Below, piece by piece: positions 55,241-64,000 of a stretch of 64,000 nucleotides of DNA. The position numbers and the translations under genes were made by a program. The DNA comes from Paenibacillus sp. PCH8. GTDB taxonomy: Bacteria > Bacillota > Bacilli > Paenibacillales > Paenibacillaceae. The notes under the pieces were generated by a model. That model saw only the letters and a list, made by a program, of their open reading frames with translations, had not been told where the DNA came from and did not search any database. The stretch is taken from assembly GCF_002968835.1 (NCBI RefSeq), contig NZ_PKQK01000001.1, positions 124,001 to 188,000 on the forward strand, read 5' to 3'. The number at the start of each line of letters is the position of its first letter. Position 1 is the stretch's first letter.

Positions 55241-56419
55241 TCAGTGATGTCCCAGCTGCTCCCTGGTAAATTCATAAAAGGCAAGTGCATCCTCACTGCT
55301 GGCAAAGCCGGCCTGGGCCATTTTCTCACTGCCCCCACCTTTACCCTGGTAGGCTCCAAGATTGCCTTTGAAGAAAGGTCCACATGCCCATTCCGGCGGC
55401 TGTCCGTTCTGTGCCAGAACGACTTTGGCTTCCGAGATGCTGGCAAAGAGGACAAGACCCTCATGCTCCGCTGTCAGCTTGGTTGCCAGGCTCTGCATCT
55501 CCTTGAGCGATTTGTCTTCAAAGATCTGGGCAATGACCAGTCCTTCCCGTGCAGCCAGCAACTCCTCCGCGTAGTATGTATCATTCGTTGTTTTGACTGT
55601 ATTCAGCTCCGTTTGCAGCTGCTTCTGTTCCAGTTCCATTTTCTCAATACGTTCCACTAATTCATCCTTGCTCGTCTTTAATATAACCGAGATGCTGTTT
55701 AGCACGTTTTGTGTGGCGGTGAATTCATTCAAGGCCCTTGTTCCACATTTAAAATAAATGCGGGTGCTGCTCTTCACTTTTTCGGTTTTTAACAGCTTAA
55801 TAATACCAATCTCGCCTGTTGCTGACACATGCGTGCCGCCGCAAGCGTTGTACTCCACACCTTCAATCTCGACAATGCGAATGTCCTCCGTTACCGAAGG
55901 CTGCTTCACCAATGGCAGACGTGCTGCCTCTTCAGCAGTCACCCATGAACTACTGATGCGAGCGTTACGATAAATCTGGCGGTTAACCTCTTGTTCGATA
56001 GTCGTCAGTTGATCCACGCTCAACTCAGGCGCCTCCACATCAATCGTGGCATGATCCGCTCCCAGATGAAAGCTCAGCGTCATCGCATCCACCAGCTTCA
56101 ACGTGATTGCCGATAACAGATGCTGTCCGGTATGTTGCTGCATATGATCAAATCTTCGATCCCATTTAAGCTCGCAGTTCACTTCATTCTGTTCAGGGGC
56201 ACGTTCCAGCTTATGCCATACGTCTCCATCTTCGATATTCACATCCAGAACCTGAATTCCACCGATTCGTCCCAGATCACAAGGCTGCCCGCCCCCATGC
56301 GGGTAGAAAGCAGTCTCTGCCAGCGTGACATATATCCCATCTTCCTTGTCCATTCTCCCTGTAATCGTTGTATGCCACTCTCTGGTGTAAGCAGAGTCAT
56401 AATAGATTTTTTGCGTCAT
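55241..56419 (-). CDS. AlaX-type alanyl-tRNA editing protein with DHHA1 domain
   Basis: This 392-residue free-standing editing protein clears wrongly charged Ser- or Gly-tRNA(Ala). It has the N-terminal AlaRS-like FYPHGGGQPCD, the metal-binding HTGQHLLS and CGGTH motifs, a coiled-coil middle, and a C-terminal DHHA1 domain ending near GGGSEKMAQAGF. These features define the long AlaX class. It has no synthetase core. It is monocistronic. Confidence 0.9.
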   Translation of the reverse strand: MTQKIYYDSAYTREWHTTITGRMDKEDGIYVTLAETAFYPHGGGQPCDLGRIGGIQVLDVNIEDGDVWHKLERAPEQNEVNCELKWDRRFDHMQQHTGQHLLSAITLKLVDAMTLSFHLGADHATIDVEAPELSVDQLTTIEQEVNRQIYRNARISSSWVTAEEAARLPLVKQPSVTEDIRIVEIEGVEYNACGGTHVSATGEIGIIKLLKTEKVKSSTRIYFKCGTRALNEFTATQNVLNSISVILKTSKDELVERIEKMELEQKQLQTELNTVKTTNDTYYAEELLAAREGLVIAQIFEDKSLKEMQSLATKLTAEHEGLVLFASISEAKVVLAQNGQPPEWACGPFFKGNLGAYQGKGGGSEKMAQAGFASSEDALAFYEFTREQLGHH

Positions 56420-56596
56420 TGAATCATCACAATCCCTTCTCGTTCAAATGAATACTGCTTTTATTTCAATATTTGATAAAGTTTGATAACTCTCACCATG
56501 CCATTCATTCAAAATACTTATATCTGTTCTCCAGATTACACTATTTGGCATAAGCAAGCCAAATCTCTGCCTCACCTCACCGCTTCACATATCAAA

Positions 56597-56633
56597 AAGA
56601 CCACTCTGTAAGCCAAGCCTACAGAGTGGTCTT
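56597..56633 (-). terminator. Terminator downstream of the polytopic hydrolase
   Basis: AAGACCACTCTGTA (56597-56610) pairs perfectly with TACAGAGTGGTCTT (56620-56633), and the minus strand continues with TTTTTG. Confidence 0.85.
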
Positions 56634-56670
56634 ATTACACTATCCACGTTGAATTGAAACGTTGGATAGG

Positions 56671-56815
56671 GTCTGCCCCTATAATGAATACACCAGAACG
56701 GAGATGGCAGACTAATACTGGAGAAGCAAAGTGTTCGCCCTTATCCCCGGATAACAGCGATCAAAAGCATAGTCTGCCATCGGAGTGGTCCAGTGTAATT
56801 CCTAAGACGCAGTCC
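56671..56815. repeat. Inverted-repeat element related to the 27.3-kb element
   Basis: GATGGCAGACTA (56703-56714) pairs perfectly with its complement at 56770-56781, with weaker pairing further out. The inside contains, on the minus strand, TCGCTGTTATCC (from 56749-56760), identical to the element at 27277. A 25-base block at 56721-56745 matches that element at about 21 positions. No ORF is present. The outer limits are approximate. Confidence 0.7.
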
Positions 56816-56829
56816 ATGTCTTTTTTACA

Positions 56830-58977
56830 TCAAACCAAGTTCCAGAACAGTGCCGTATTCGCCACCGTAACCATCGTGAACAGCAACGTATTTACAAATG
56901 CGGCCAGCCACACATTATTCGTTTTCTCAAACAATTTGCGTGCGTACACAGCAGCAATGATCAGACATGGCACCAGTGCGAACAACAGAATGCCGTTCAA
57001 CGCTTGACCCGGATACAGAGCTACACCTGTCGTGAAGTCTTTGCCGTATTGCAACAGCATCCAGAGCACCAGTCCGCCAACATTCAGTACCATCGCCAGG
57101 AACATACCGCCACGTTTGCCGCGTGTATTGGCATTCAAGGCTACTGCGCTGACGAAGTAATAGATCAGGAAGAACGGTGTATAACGCAATGCAGTAATGA
57201 AATGTTCGCTTTCGAACGTCCGAACCGCGAACGTCCAGATTCGGAAGTCCGTTCCGAAGATTGCTTGCACTACAAACAGCAACGCATAACCGATGACTAC
57301 AGCAAGTACTGCGGTCACCAGGCTGGCAATAATCGTACCAACGTTCAGGCTAATTCCATAATCGCTGAAACGAGTTCCTGCATCCTTTTTGGAGAAATAA
57401 TGGAAGGCAAAGGTCACCATCATCATAATTAATGCCGATACCAGCGCCCAGTATACAATCTGGTTCGTCGTTGGTTCGTTGAAGTACGTGCTTGTTACAA
57501 CAATATGGCCTGCATATTGGAAGACGAGCCACATCCCCAGGGATACGATCGCCAGCAGTACACTGCCTACCGCAATATTTTTCATCCGGCGGCTTGCCTT
57601 AAAGTCATTCTTCTTGCTTCCCGCCATCACGAATCCAATGATTGCTCCAAGCACACTCACGATGAGCAGAATCAGGGCAATAATGCGAAGAATATTCAGT
57701 CCATTTGCCGCTTTATCCATCAATGTCGGGAACAAGATCGCCGGGATCAGCGTGCTGAATGCGATAGCGAGCCAGTAGATCATCTTCTGTTTCCCACTAA
57801 CCGCTGCAGACACCGTAGCAATCTCTCCCGTTGCTGCTTTACGCAAGAACGGCAGTCTGAGCAACAACGTAATCAGCGGCACAATCATCAGGAAGAATCC
57901 GATCAGCGCGACAAAGTTAAATGCTTCCTTCGCCCACCAGATCTGATTGCCGGAATCCAGATTCACATTCGTCTGGTTCGGTGACGTTACACCTTTGAAG
58001 GCATGAGCGTAAAAGTCGATCAAATGTCCCGTTGTTGTACTGGAGAAATGGTTCCATGGGTGCGTTTGATTCGGCGTAAACATAATATGTTCACCCGTCT
58101 GGGAAGCACGTACCACCTTGCCATCCACGGTCAGATCACCGGACTGTACTTTCGTAAACTGATCGGTCGCTCCTCTCGGTGCATCTGGTGCGAGTCCAAG
58201 GAATGCTTTACCCGAAATAGTTGCTGCAAAATCTTTGCGAGTGACAGTGCCTTGCACTTCTTTCTCTGCGGCAGTTTTCTCTTCATCCGATTTGTTGAAG
58301 AAGAATTCGTCATACTTGCCTGCAATCATACCAACGGTACGATTGCCGTATGCCGCTTGCAGCTGATCCTGTGGTGCAACAGCTGCTGCATAAGAATAAT
58401 CAGCACCCGCTGTTATACCGGCGTAGATCATACGGTGTCCCGTCTGCAGTGCAGTCATCTCATCCATGTACATCGATAACAGAGTGGAGAATCCGCCCAT
58501 GGAATGGCCGCTGACCGCTACATATGCGTTGCCTTGCTCATCCTTTTTGGTAAAATCTTGCTCATAGATATATTTCGCTGCATCAAACTGCGAGTATATC
58601 CAGAACGTGCCGAACAGATCCTTAACCGGAATATCTGCACTCCAGCGGGAATCCCCGTGGTCATACATATCCAGTGCAAGCACAATGTAGCCGCGTCTGG
58701 ACATTTCAATGGCAGGTGCATCTTGCATTTCTTTCGTATTCAGATAACCATGTGTTGTAATAATGACCGGACGTTTATCATCTGCACCAGCACCTTTGGG
58801 CATGTAGAGCAGACCCGACAGTGTTCCGTGCTCGGCCTGGAATTTGATCTCTTTAACCTTAACGGAATAGATGGACGTATTGAACATCCCGGCGAACAAG
58901 CTGCCAAAGATGACCAAAACAAGTGATAAAACCAGCAACCCCTGCGGTTTTTTCAAGAATGAAGCGATTGTTCTCAT
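56830..58977 (-). CDS. Alpha/beta hydrolase fused to a polytopic membrane domain
   Basis: This 715-residue protein starts with one membrane helix (about 13-33), then an outward-facing alpha/beta hydrolase domain with PVIITTHGYLN, LDMYDHGDS, the nucleophile in VSGHSMGGFST, and a late histidine in NQTHPWNHF. From about residue 350 to the end it has roughly ten membrane helices with no known transporter signature. The layout suggests a membrane-bound hydrolase that acts on a lipid or peptide near the membrane. I know no defined function. It is monocistronic. Confidence 0.75.
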   Translation of the reverse strand: MRTIASFLKKPQGLLVLSLVLVIFGSLFAGMFNTSIYSVKVKEIKFQAEHGTLSGLLYMPKGAGADDKRPVIITTHGYLNTKEMQDAPAIEMSRRGYIVLALDMYDHGDSRWSADIPVKDLFGTFWIYSQFDAAKYIYEQDFTKKDEQGNAYVAVSGHSMGGFSTLLSMYMDEMTALQTGHRMIYAGITAGADYSYAAAVAPQDQLQAAYGNRTVGMIAGKYDEFFFNKSDEEKTAAEKEVQGTVTRKDFAATISGKAFLGLAPDAPRGATDQFTKVQSGDLTVDGKVVRASQTGEHIMFTPNQTHPWNHFSSTTTGHLIDFYAHAFKGVTSPNQTNVNLDSGNQIWWAKEAFNFVALIGFFLMIVPLITLLLRLPFLRKAATGEIATVSAAVSGKQKMIYWLAIAFSTLIPAILFPTLMDKAANGLNILRIIALILLIVSVLGAIIGFVMAGSKKNDFKASRRMKNIAVGSVLLAIVSLGMWLVFQYAGHIVVTSTYFNEPTTNQIVYWALVSALIMMMVTFAFHYFSKKDAGTRFSDYGISLNVGTIIASLVTAVLAVVIGYALLFVVQAIFGTDFRIWTFAVRTFESEHFITALRYTPFFLIYYFVSAVALNANTRGKRGGMFLAMVLNVGGLVLWMLLQYGKDFTTGVALYPGQALNGILLFALVPCLIIAAVYARKLFEKTNNVWLAAFVNTLLFTMVTVANTALFWNLV

Positions 58978-59121
58978 ATAAGACTCCTTTTTAGTAAAAA
59001 TAAAATGATAGATAGATAGATAATCAGATAATATACATGTTGCTTATACGAAGAATAACCATAAAGTAAGCTGTTCAATTTAGGTGTAAATGATAACATG
59101 TAAATTTTGACTTACTATGGC

Positions 59122-59176
59122 CAAAAAAAGGCACACATAACGACGCCTAACGTCTGACGCCGTTACCTGTGTCACT
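59122..59176 (-). terminator. Terminator of the glycerol/dihydroxyacetone operon
   Basis: GGCACACATAACG pairs with CGTTACCTGTGTC with one mismatch, plus inner pairs; on the minus strand a run of seven T follows. Confidence 0.85.
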
Positions 59177-59220
59177 TTTGACTCATATCATTCATAGTTG
59201 AAACGTTGACTAACTCTATC

Positions 59221-60990
59221 TTATTTCATGGACTCGGACAGCTCTGTGAAAATAACACCCAGCGCATACGCGCCAGCATCTGGGTAACCCAGACTTCGTT
59301 CGCCGACCGTACCTGCGCGACCCATGCGTGCTACGATATCTTCCGTTTTCTTCGCACCCTCAACTGCTGCGGCTGCACCTTTGGCGAATGCCGTTTTGAA
59401 ATCATCTCCAGACTCCGCACTTTGCGTCCAGGAATCAGCACACGGAACGAGTGCATCAATCAGAGTCTTATCACCTACAACGGCACCGCGTCCGAAGGAA
59501 CGCTCTCCCGTGGACTGTATGCCTTGTACTGCCGCATGTAACATTTCTGCGAATTCAGCAACATTCAGCTGCTGTTTGTCGCCTACGGCTTTGCCCGCTG
59601 CACGGAATGCCGAACCCCAGATCGGACCGGATGCTCCGCCGCAGTATTCCATAATGACAAGAGAACATGAATCAAGGAATGAACCGATGTCTTTTTTATC
59701 AACGTTAATGATGTGATTCCATTCGCGTTTCAATTGGCGGAAGCCTTTCGCCACACTCATCCCGAAGTCACCATCACCGGCATGAGAATCCAGTTCACAG
59801 AACGGGACTTCGTTCTTAATAATGATCTCACCCATTTTATCGATCAGGTAGACGATGTTATCCATTGAGAACTGATTGTTGTTAATTACCGCAGAAGTTG
59901 CAGGCGTCTCCACTTCGAACGATACCGGAGCATCTTCAGTCACAACCGCTTCCAGCGCTTCGGAATACGCCACTTGTGCTGCAGGAGGACCTGATACTTT
60001 GAACGCAGGTGTATCACTTTCCTTGAACAACAGGGTTTTCAGTTCTTCATCCAGTTTCAGAATCGTTACCGATGCACCCGCCATATCTATACTGGTCATG
60101 TAGTTTCCAACAAACGTTGTAGCGACCTGCAAACCTGTATGCCCTGCAATTTCACGTTGAACGGAATTGTTAAGCAGGTACAATTCTTGCAGAGGTGTGG
60201 CGCCAAAACCATTCACGAGCACTGCGATCTCAGCAGATGCATCGTTGTCCAGCTTCATGTCAGCAAGCAGCGCTTCAACCATACGCCCTGCAAGCTCATC
60301 TGCCGATACCAGTTTCTCCCGGCGTATACCCGGCTCACCATGAATACCTACACCAAACTCCATCTCATCTTCAGCGATTTCAAATGTAGGTGTTCCTTTG
60401 GCTGGCACGGTACAGGATGTGAATCCAAATCCAATACTGCGCACGTTCTGGGCTGCTTTCTCCGCAACCGATTTCACATCGGTAAGGCTTCGACCTTCCT
60501 CGGCTGCTGCTCCAGCGATTTTGTGAACCAGAACGGTTCCGGCAACGCCACGACGTCCTACCGTATACAGGCTGTCTTGCACAGCGATGTCATCCTCAAC
60601 GCGCACATATTGCACGTCGATGCCATCTTCCTCTGCCAGATGCGCTGCATTTTTGAAGTTCATCATGTCGCCACTGTAATTCTTGATGATCATAAGTGTG
60701 CCTTTGTTGCTGGCTGTAGCCTTGATCGCCTGATACACCTGGATTTGGGAAGGCGATGCGAATACATCTCCACACACAGCCGCATCCAACATGCCTTTGC
60801 CCACATATCCTGCGTGAGCCGGTTCGTGTCCGCTGCCGCCGCCGCTGATCAGGCTGACTTTGTCAGCTTGAATCTCTCTGCGTTTGATGACTTTATATTT
60901 TTTCAGGAATTCAAGCTCCGGGTGTGCAAGCGCAATCCCGTTGCACATTTCCATAACCACATTCTCTGCCTGGTTGATAATTTTCTTCAT
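59221..60990 (-). CDS. dhaK: Fused DhaK-DhaL dihydroxyacetone kinase
   Basis: This 589-residue ATP-type kinase turns dihydroxyacetone into its phosphate. The DhaK part (1-330) has LISGGGSGHEPAHAGYVGKGMLDAAVCGDVFASP and the histidine in FGVGIHGEPG that holds the substrate covalently. The DhaL part (about 380-589) has the magnesium-binding ELDSHAGDGDFGMSV and the end GRAGTVGERSLGYPDAGA. Fusion of both parts points to ATP, not PEP-PTS, as phosphate donor. The start overlaps the gldA stop by one base (TAATG). Confidence 0.9.
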   Translation of the reverse strand: MKKIINQAENVVMEMCNGIALAHPELEFLKKYKVIKRREIQADKVSLISGGGSGHEPAHAGYVGKGMLDAAVCGDVFASPSQIQVYQAIKATASNKGTLMIIKNYSGDMMNFKNAAHLAEEDGIDVQYVRVEDDIAVQDSLYTVGRRGVAGTVLVHKIAGAAAEEGRSLTDVKSVAEKAAQNVRSIGFGFTSCTVPAKGTPTFEIAEDEMEFGVGIHGEPGIRREKLVSADELAGRMVEALLADMKLDNDASAEIAVLVNGFGATPLQELYLLNNSVQREIAGHTGLQVATTFVGNYMTSIDMAGASVTILKLDEELKTLLFKESDTPAFKVSGPPAAQVAYSEALEAVVTEDAPVSFEVETPATSAVINNNQFSMDNIVYLIDKMGEIIIKNEVPFCELDSHAGDGDFGMSVAKGFRQLKREWNHIINVDKKDIGSFLDSCSLVIMEYCGGASGPIWGSAFRAAGKAVGDKQQLNVAEFAEMLHAAVQGIQSTGERSFGRGAVVGDKTLIDALVPCADSWTQSAESGDDFKTAFAKGAAAAVEGAKKTEDIVARMGRAGTVGERSLGYPDAGAYALGVIFTELSESMK

Positions 60991-62132
60991 TACTTTGCCT
61001 CCCTGCGAGCTGCTTTGTATTCCCGTCCAATTCGGTCAGCCGCTGCAATCGCAGCAGCCACTTCAGGAACGGTGATCGGGAAAGGCATGGCATGAATCGA
61101 TTCTTCTGGAATACAAGCGATCTCTGCCACTTTCAGCAACTCTTCCTGACTAATAATGTCTACACCGAGATCAGCCAGACTCACAGGCAGTCCCACTTCG
61201 AGACAGAAGTCCATAACCTCATACAGTTCTTCGGTTGGCGCATTCTCAAGAACGAGCTGTGCAATTGTACCGAAGGATACTTTTTCGCCATGGAAGAAGT
61301 GGTGTGTACCTTCCAGGATAGTCAAACCATTGTGGATCGCATGTGCTGCAGCCAAACCGCCACTTTCGAATCCAAGACCGGACAGCAGGATGTTCGTCTC
61401 TACAATGTTTTCCAGGGCTTGAGTAACCACGTTGCTGTCACTGGCTACTTTCGCTTTAGCACCATCACTCAGCAGCATTTCATAACACAATTTTGCAAGT
61501 GCAAGCGCTGCGTTCGTTCCTACTGCAGATGGTGTGTATCCTTCACGGGAACCCATTGGCAGACTTGCGTTAACTCTGGAGTAGGATTTCGCTGTTGCTC
61601 TTGCTTCAAAGTACGTGGAAAGTGCATCTCCCATACCGGATACAAGGAAACGTGTTGGCGCGTTGGCAATGACCGTTGTATCCACGAGAACGACACTTGG
61701 GCTTTGTTTGAAATACGCATAGTCATCGAAAGCACCTTCTGGTGTGTATAATACAGCCGAATGACTTGTCGGTGCGTCTGTTGCCGCAATCGTTGGACAG
61801 ATGATTAATGCTTCACCTTCCGCTACACATTTGGCAGCATCGATGGCTTTACCGCCACCAAGACCGATCGTGCATGTACATCCTTTTTCCTTCGCGATTT
61901 CTTGCAGACGTGCAACCTCTTCACGGGAACATTCCCCTCTAAAACCGCTTTCAACAAAAGTGATATTGAATTTCTCAGCGGTCGCATCCAGCTTCGCTTT
62001 TACACGTTGAACATCATCGGGATGAGCGATCAACAATGCTGATTCTCCAAAGGATTTTACGAAGTAACCCAGGTTCAACAATTCGTCTTCGCCTTGAACA
62101 TACTTGGTTGGGCTGATAAATGCTTTTCTCAT
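60990..62132 (-). CDS. gldA: Glycerol dehydrogenase
   Basis: This 380-residue NAD-dependent enzyme oxidises glycerol to dihydroxyacetone. Landmarks are GLGGGKAIDAAK (NAD), TIAATDAPTSHSAVLY, and the zinc ligands in SGMGDALSTYFEA (Asp), AHAIHNGL and HHFFHGEKVSFG (His). It is coupled to the kinase behind it, so glycerol carbon enters glycolysis as dihydroxyacetone phosphate. A divergent PocR-AraC gene is the probable regulator. Confidence 0.92.
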   Translation of the reverse strand: MRKAFISPTKYVQGEDELLNLGYFVKSFGESALLIAHPDDVQRVKAKLDATAEKFNITFVESGFRGECSREEVARLQEIAKEKGCTCTIGLGGGKAIDAAKCVAEGEALIICPTIAATDAPTSHSAVLYTPEGAFDDYAYFKQSPSVVLVDTTVIANAPTRFLVSGMGDALSTYFEARATAKSYSRVNASLPMGSREGYTPSAVGTNAALALAKLCYEMLLSDGAKAKVASDSNVVTQALENIVETNILLSGLGFESGGLAAAHAIHNGLTILEGTHHFFHGEKVSFGTIAQLVLENAPTEELYEVMDFCLEVGLPVSLADLGVDIISQEELLKVAEIACIPEESIHAMPFPITVPEVAAAIAAADRIGREYKAARREAK

Positions 62133-62498
62133 ATTGATATATGCCTCCTAAAATAATATAATGGTCGTTTTTTGCTATTGCACAGTACACCACCGACAGA
62201 GCAGCTTGATGTGGAATTCTTTGCTGTCGTTTTACATCAAATTTTAAACTTCTTACAATTGACCTTAATATACCGCATACACGGGAGGTTTAGCAGTGGA
62301 CTTTGATAACAAATGATTATAATTTGCAATCGTAATTTGTTGCTTTTTAGCACAATCGTGGTATGTTATTGTCATGAGATGGTTCAATGATGACCTCCCA
62401 TCCTACATTACCCGTCACCACTACTTCTTAATATGTACAACTTGCTAACTTTTAACAGTCGAAATGAATCATCAGGTTAGCTACGGAGGTAACACGTA
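62133..62498. other. Divergent promoter region gldA / PocR regulator
   Basis: No ORF is present. AACAAAT (62308-62314) and ATTTGTT (62335-62341) form an interrupted dyad in the middle, a candidate regulator site. Confidence 0.5.
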
Positions 62499-63530
62499 AT
62501 GATTAAAGAATATCTGCATATCAATAAAATTCTGGATCTCACCAAATGGAAGCGCCTACAAGATTCTCTGGCATCCGTAACCAAACTTGCGATCCTCACC
62601 GTTGACTATAAAGGCATTCCTGTGACCAGCCATAGCAGTTGTCAGGCTTTCTGCCAAAAGGTACGCAAAGATCCCGAGCTTCTCCCCTACTGCCAAAAGT
62701 GTGATTCGCGCGGCGGTCTGGAGGCGGTTCGGTTGAATGAGCCCTACGTATATCTGTGCCACTTCGACATTATTGATATCGCCATTCCGATTACGATTGA
62801 TGGCAAATATATCGGAGCCGTGATGGCAGGTCAAGTGAAACTCGCCGATCCAGAGAAAGGCACCGATCTGGAACAGATCGTCACATCCAAGAACGTGCCC
62901 ATGCATGCGGCCAAACTGGAGGAATTACAACAGGATTATGACCAGTTGCCTGTGATGACCTACGAAGAGATCGTGAAAATCTCCAATATGTTATCCCTGC
63001 TCTGCAACTACATTGTGGAGGAAGCGCTCAACAAAAACCTGCTGGTTGAAATGTTTGAGAAGGCTTCGGGCAATTCGGAGTCGATGAACCTGTCCACCAT
63101 TCTGCCGGGGTACTCCATTCGTAATATCGAGTCCATCAAAAAAGAGATGACCAACGCGATTGCGGATGCCTATCTCAAAAACAGCCCAAGCGATACCGAA
63201 AGCACCAGCCCGGTGCTTCAGCCTGCTTTTGAATACATTCATACACATAAGAGCGAACAAGTATCGCTTAAACAAATGGCCGATCTGTGCCACCTGAGTC
63301 CCAGCTATTTCAGTCGACTGTTCGCCAAGGAGACGGGTGAGAACTTCACAACCTACCTCGCACGGCTTAAAATCAAGTGGGCCAAGCAATTGCTAGAGGT
63401 CACCGACATGCCGGTGTCACAGATCAGCGATGAATTGGGATTCAATGAATCCGGTTATTTCATCAAAATATTCAAAAAGTTCGAGGAGATCACACCTGCC
63501 ATCTATCGTAAATATATGCAAGAGAAATGA
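62499..63530 (+). CDS. PocR-domain AraC-family regulator
   Basis: This 343-residue regulator has an N-terminal PocR sensor (about 10-175) with several cysteines (SSCQAFCQ, YCQKCDSRGG, LCHFDIIDIAIPI) and a C-terminal AraC DNA-binding domain (about 245-343) with SLKQMADLCHLSPSYFSRLFAKETG and VSQISDELGFNESGYFIKIFKKF. PocR-type sensors respond to diols such as 1,2-propanediol or 1,3-propanediol. Being divergent from gldA-dhaK, it probably controls glycerol/dihydroxyacetone use. GGAGG precedes the ATG. Confidence 0.88.
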   Translation: MIKEYLHINKILDLTKWKRLQDSLASVTKLAILTVDYKGIPVTSHSSCQAFCQKVRKDPELLPYCQKCDSRGGLEAVRLNEPYVYLCHFDIIDIAIPITIDGKYIGAVMAGQVKLADPEKGTDLEQIVTSKNVPMHAAKLEELQQDYDQLPVMTYEEIVKISNMLSLLCNYIVEEALNKNLLVEMFEKASGNSESMNLSTILPGYSIRNIESIKKEMTNAIADAYLKNSPSDTESTSPVLQPAFEYIHTHKSEQVSLKQMADLCHLSPSYFSRLFAKETGENFTTYLARLKIKWAKQLLEVTDMPVSQISDELGFNESGYFIKIFKKFEEITPAIYRKYMQEK

Positions 63531-63653
63531 AATTGCAGTTTAAGAAATATGTACTGATATCTTTTTCGTATCAAAGATGGGGTTAAAAGATATTTCACCT
63601 GTTGATCTGCCATTGCTACAATGGAGTCCAGATTACTTAGGGAGGCGTCATCG

Positions 63654-64000
63654 ATGGAATATCGCAAATTAGGAAATAGCGGGTTAACCGTCAGTGAGAT
63701 TTCACTGGGCAACTGGATTACGCATGGAGCACAAGTGGATGATGGAACAGCACAAGCCTGTGTGAGGGCCGCTTTGGATGCAGGTATCACCACATTTGAT
63801 ACGGCAGACGTCTATTCAAATACCAAGGCAGAAATGGTATTGGGACAAGCGCTCAAGGATATTCGAAGAGAACGTATTGAACTGTGCACCAAAGTCTGTC
63901 ACCCAACCGGCTCAGGTCACAATGACAGAGGACTTTCGCGCAAACATATCATGGAAGCCTGTAATGCTTCATTACAACGGTTACAGACTGATTATATCGA
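63654..64000 (+). CDS. Aldo/keto reductase, 5' part (runs off window)
   Basis: The ATG at 63654 follows GGGAGG. The 115 codons present give MEYRKLGNSGLTVSEISLGNW, the NADPH-binding GITTFDTADVYSNTKAEMVLG with the catalytic Asp and Tyr, and a lysine in CTKVCHP. This is the start of an aldo/keto reductase of the YghZ/potassium-channel-beta group. It probably reduces an aldehyde with NADPH. The rest is outside the window. Confidence 0.85.
   Translation, partial: MEYRKLGNSGLTVSEISLGNWITHGAQVDDGTAQACVRAALDAGITTFDTADVYSNTKAEMVLGQALKDIRRERIELCTKVCHPTGSGHNDRGLSRKHIMEACNASLQRLQTDYI

Larger units (their letters stand above)
56420..56829. other. Intergenic region with terminator and repeat
   Basis: No gene is seen. 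It contains the hairpin at 56597-56633 and the repeat element at 56671-56815. Confidence 0.6.

Noticed and set aside
62308-62341. cre site in front of gldA
   Set aside because: A TTGCAATCG stretch begins like a cre site but the right half lacks the CA end; only an interrupted AACAAAT/ATTTGTT dyad is supported.

Overview
The window looks like a chromosomal segment from a Paenibacillus-type Firmicute. This rests on moderate G+C coding regions, AGGAGG-type ribosome-binding sites, relatives typical of Bacillales (XpaC/TelA pair, YsnE-like acetyltransferase, stalk-domain RCC1 protein, PocR-AraC regulator, GH2 and GH127 glycosidases), and A+T-rich islands. No rRNA, tRNA, CRISPR array or recognisable transposase gene was seen.

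Layout. (1) 1-5.1 kb: a defence-like island on the minus strand with a PD-(D/E)XK-type nuclease fragment cut by the window edge, a D12-class adenine methyltransferase, and a large PLD-helicase-DUF3427 protein. (2) 5.2-8.4 kb: a secreted protein, then a WXG100-headed polymorphic toxin with a CdiA-type tRNase tail, its probable immunity gene, and three small A+T-rich ORFs downstream. (3) 8.7-15.2 kb: two neighbouring genes broken by single frameshifts (a VOC protein and a DUF4362 lipoprotein), an RCC1/stalk-domain secreted protein, and a GH2 beta-galactosidase with a good CcpA cre site. (4) 15.5-31.8 kb: the centrepiece, an NRPS-independent (NIS) carboxylate siderophore locus. It has three IucA/IucC synthetases, an SbnG/AcsB-type citrate-forming aldolase, an SbnH/AcsE-type PLP decarboxylase, an MFS exporter, a diaminobutyrate-type aminotransferase and an extra ATP-grasp ligase, followed by a complete FecBCDE-type ABC importer. 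Fur boxes precede both transcription units. The gene set resembles achromobactin or staphyloferrin B loci; the ATP-grasp gene recalls vibrioferrin loci. (5) 32-35.7 kb: two paralogous small secreted proteins flank a divergent SDR/TetR pair, and a decayed GH13 amylase relic lies between them. (6) 35.7-39.4 kb: an XpaC - VWA protein - TelA operon. (7) 39.4-46.5 kb: an intergenic repeat cluster, a GH127 enzyme divergent from an AraC regulator, an acetyltransferase, butanediol dehydrogenase and a divergent LysR regulator. (8) 46.5-59 kb: chemoreceptor, TetR plus alpha/beta hydrolase operon, amino-acid permease, acetyltransferases, a DUF1801 protein, a DUF1963-like protein, AlaX-type editing protein and a polytopic hydrolase. 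(9) 59.2-64 kb: glycerol dehydrogenase plus fused dihydroxyacetone kinase, divergent from a PocR-AraC regulator, then the start of an aldo/keto reductase.

How the parts work together. In the siderophore region, the synthesis genes overlap one another end to start, which implies one translationally coupled message. Synthesis, export and re-import of the product are all encoded within 16 kb under probable Fur control. In the last region, glycerol is oxidised to dihydroxyacetone by GldA and phosphorylated by DhaKL, with the PocR-type regulator the likely sensor.
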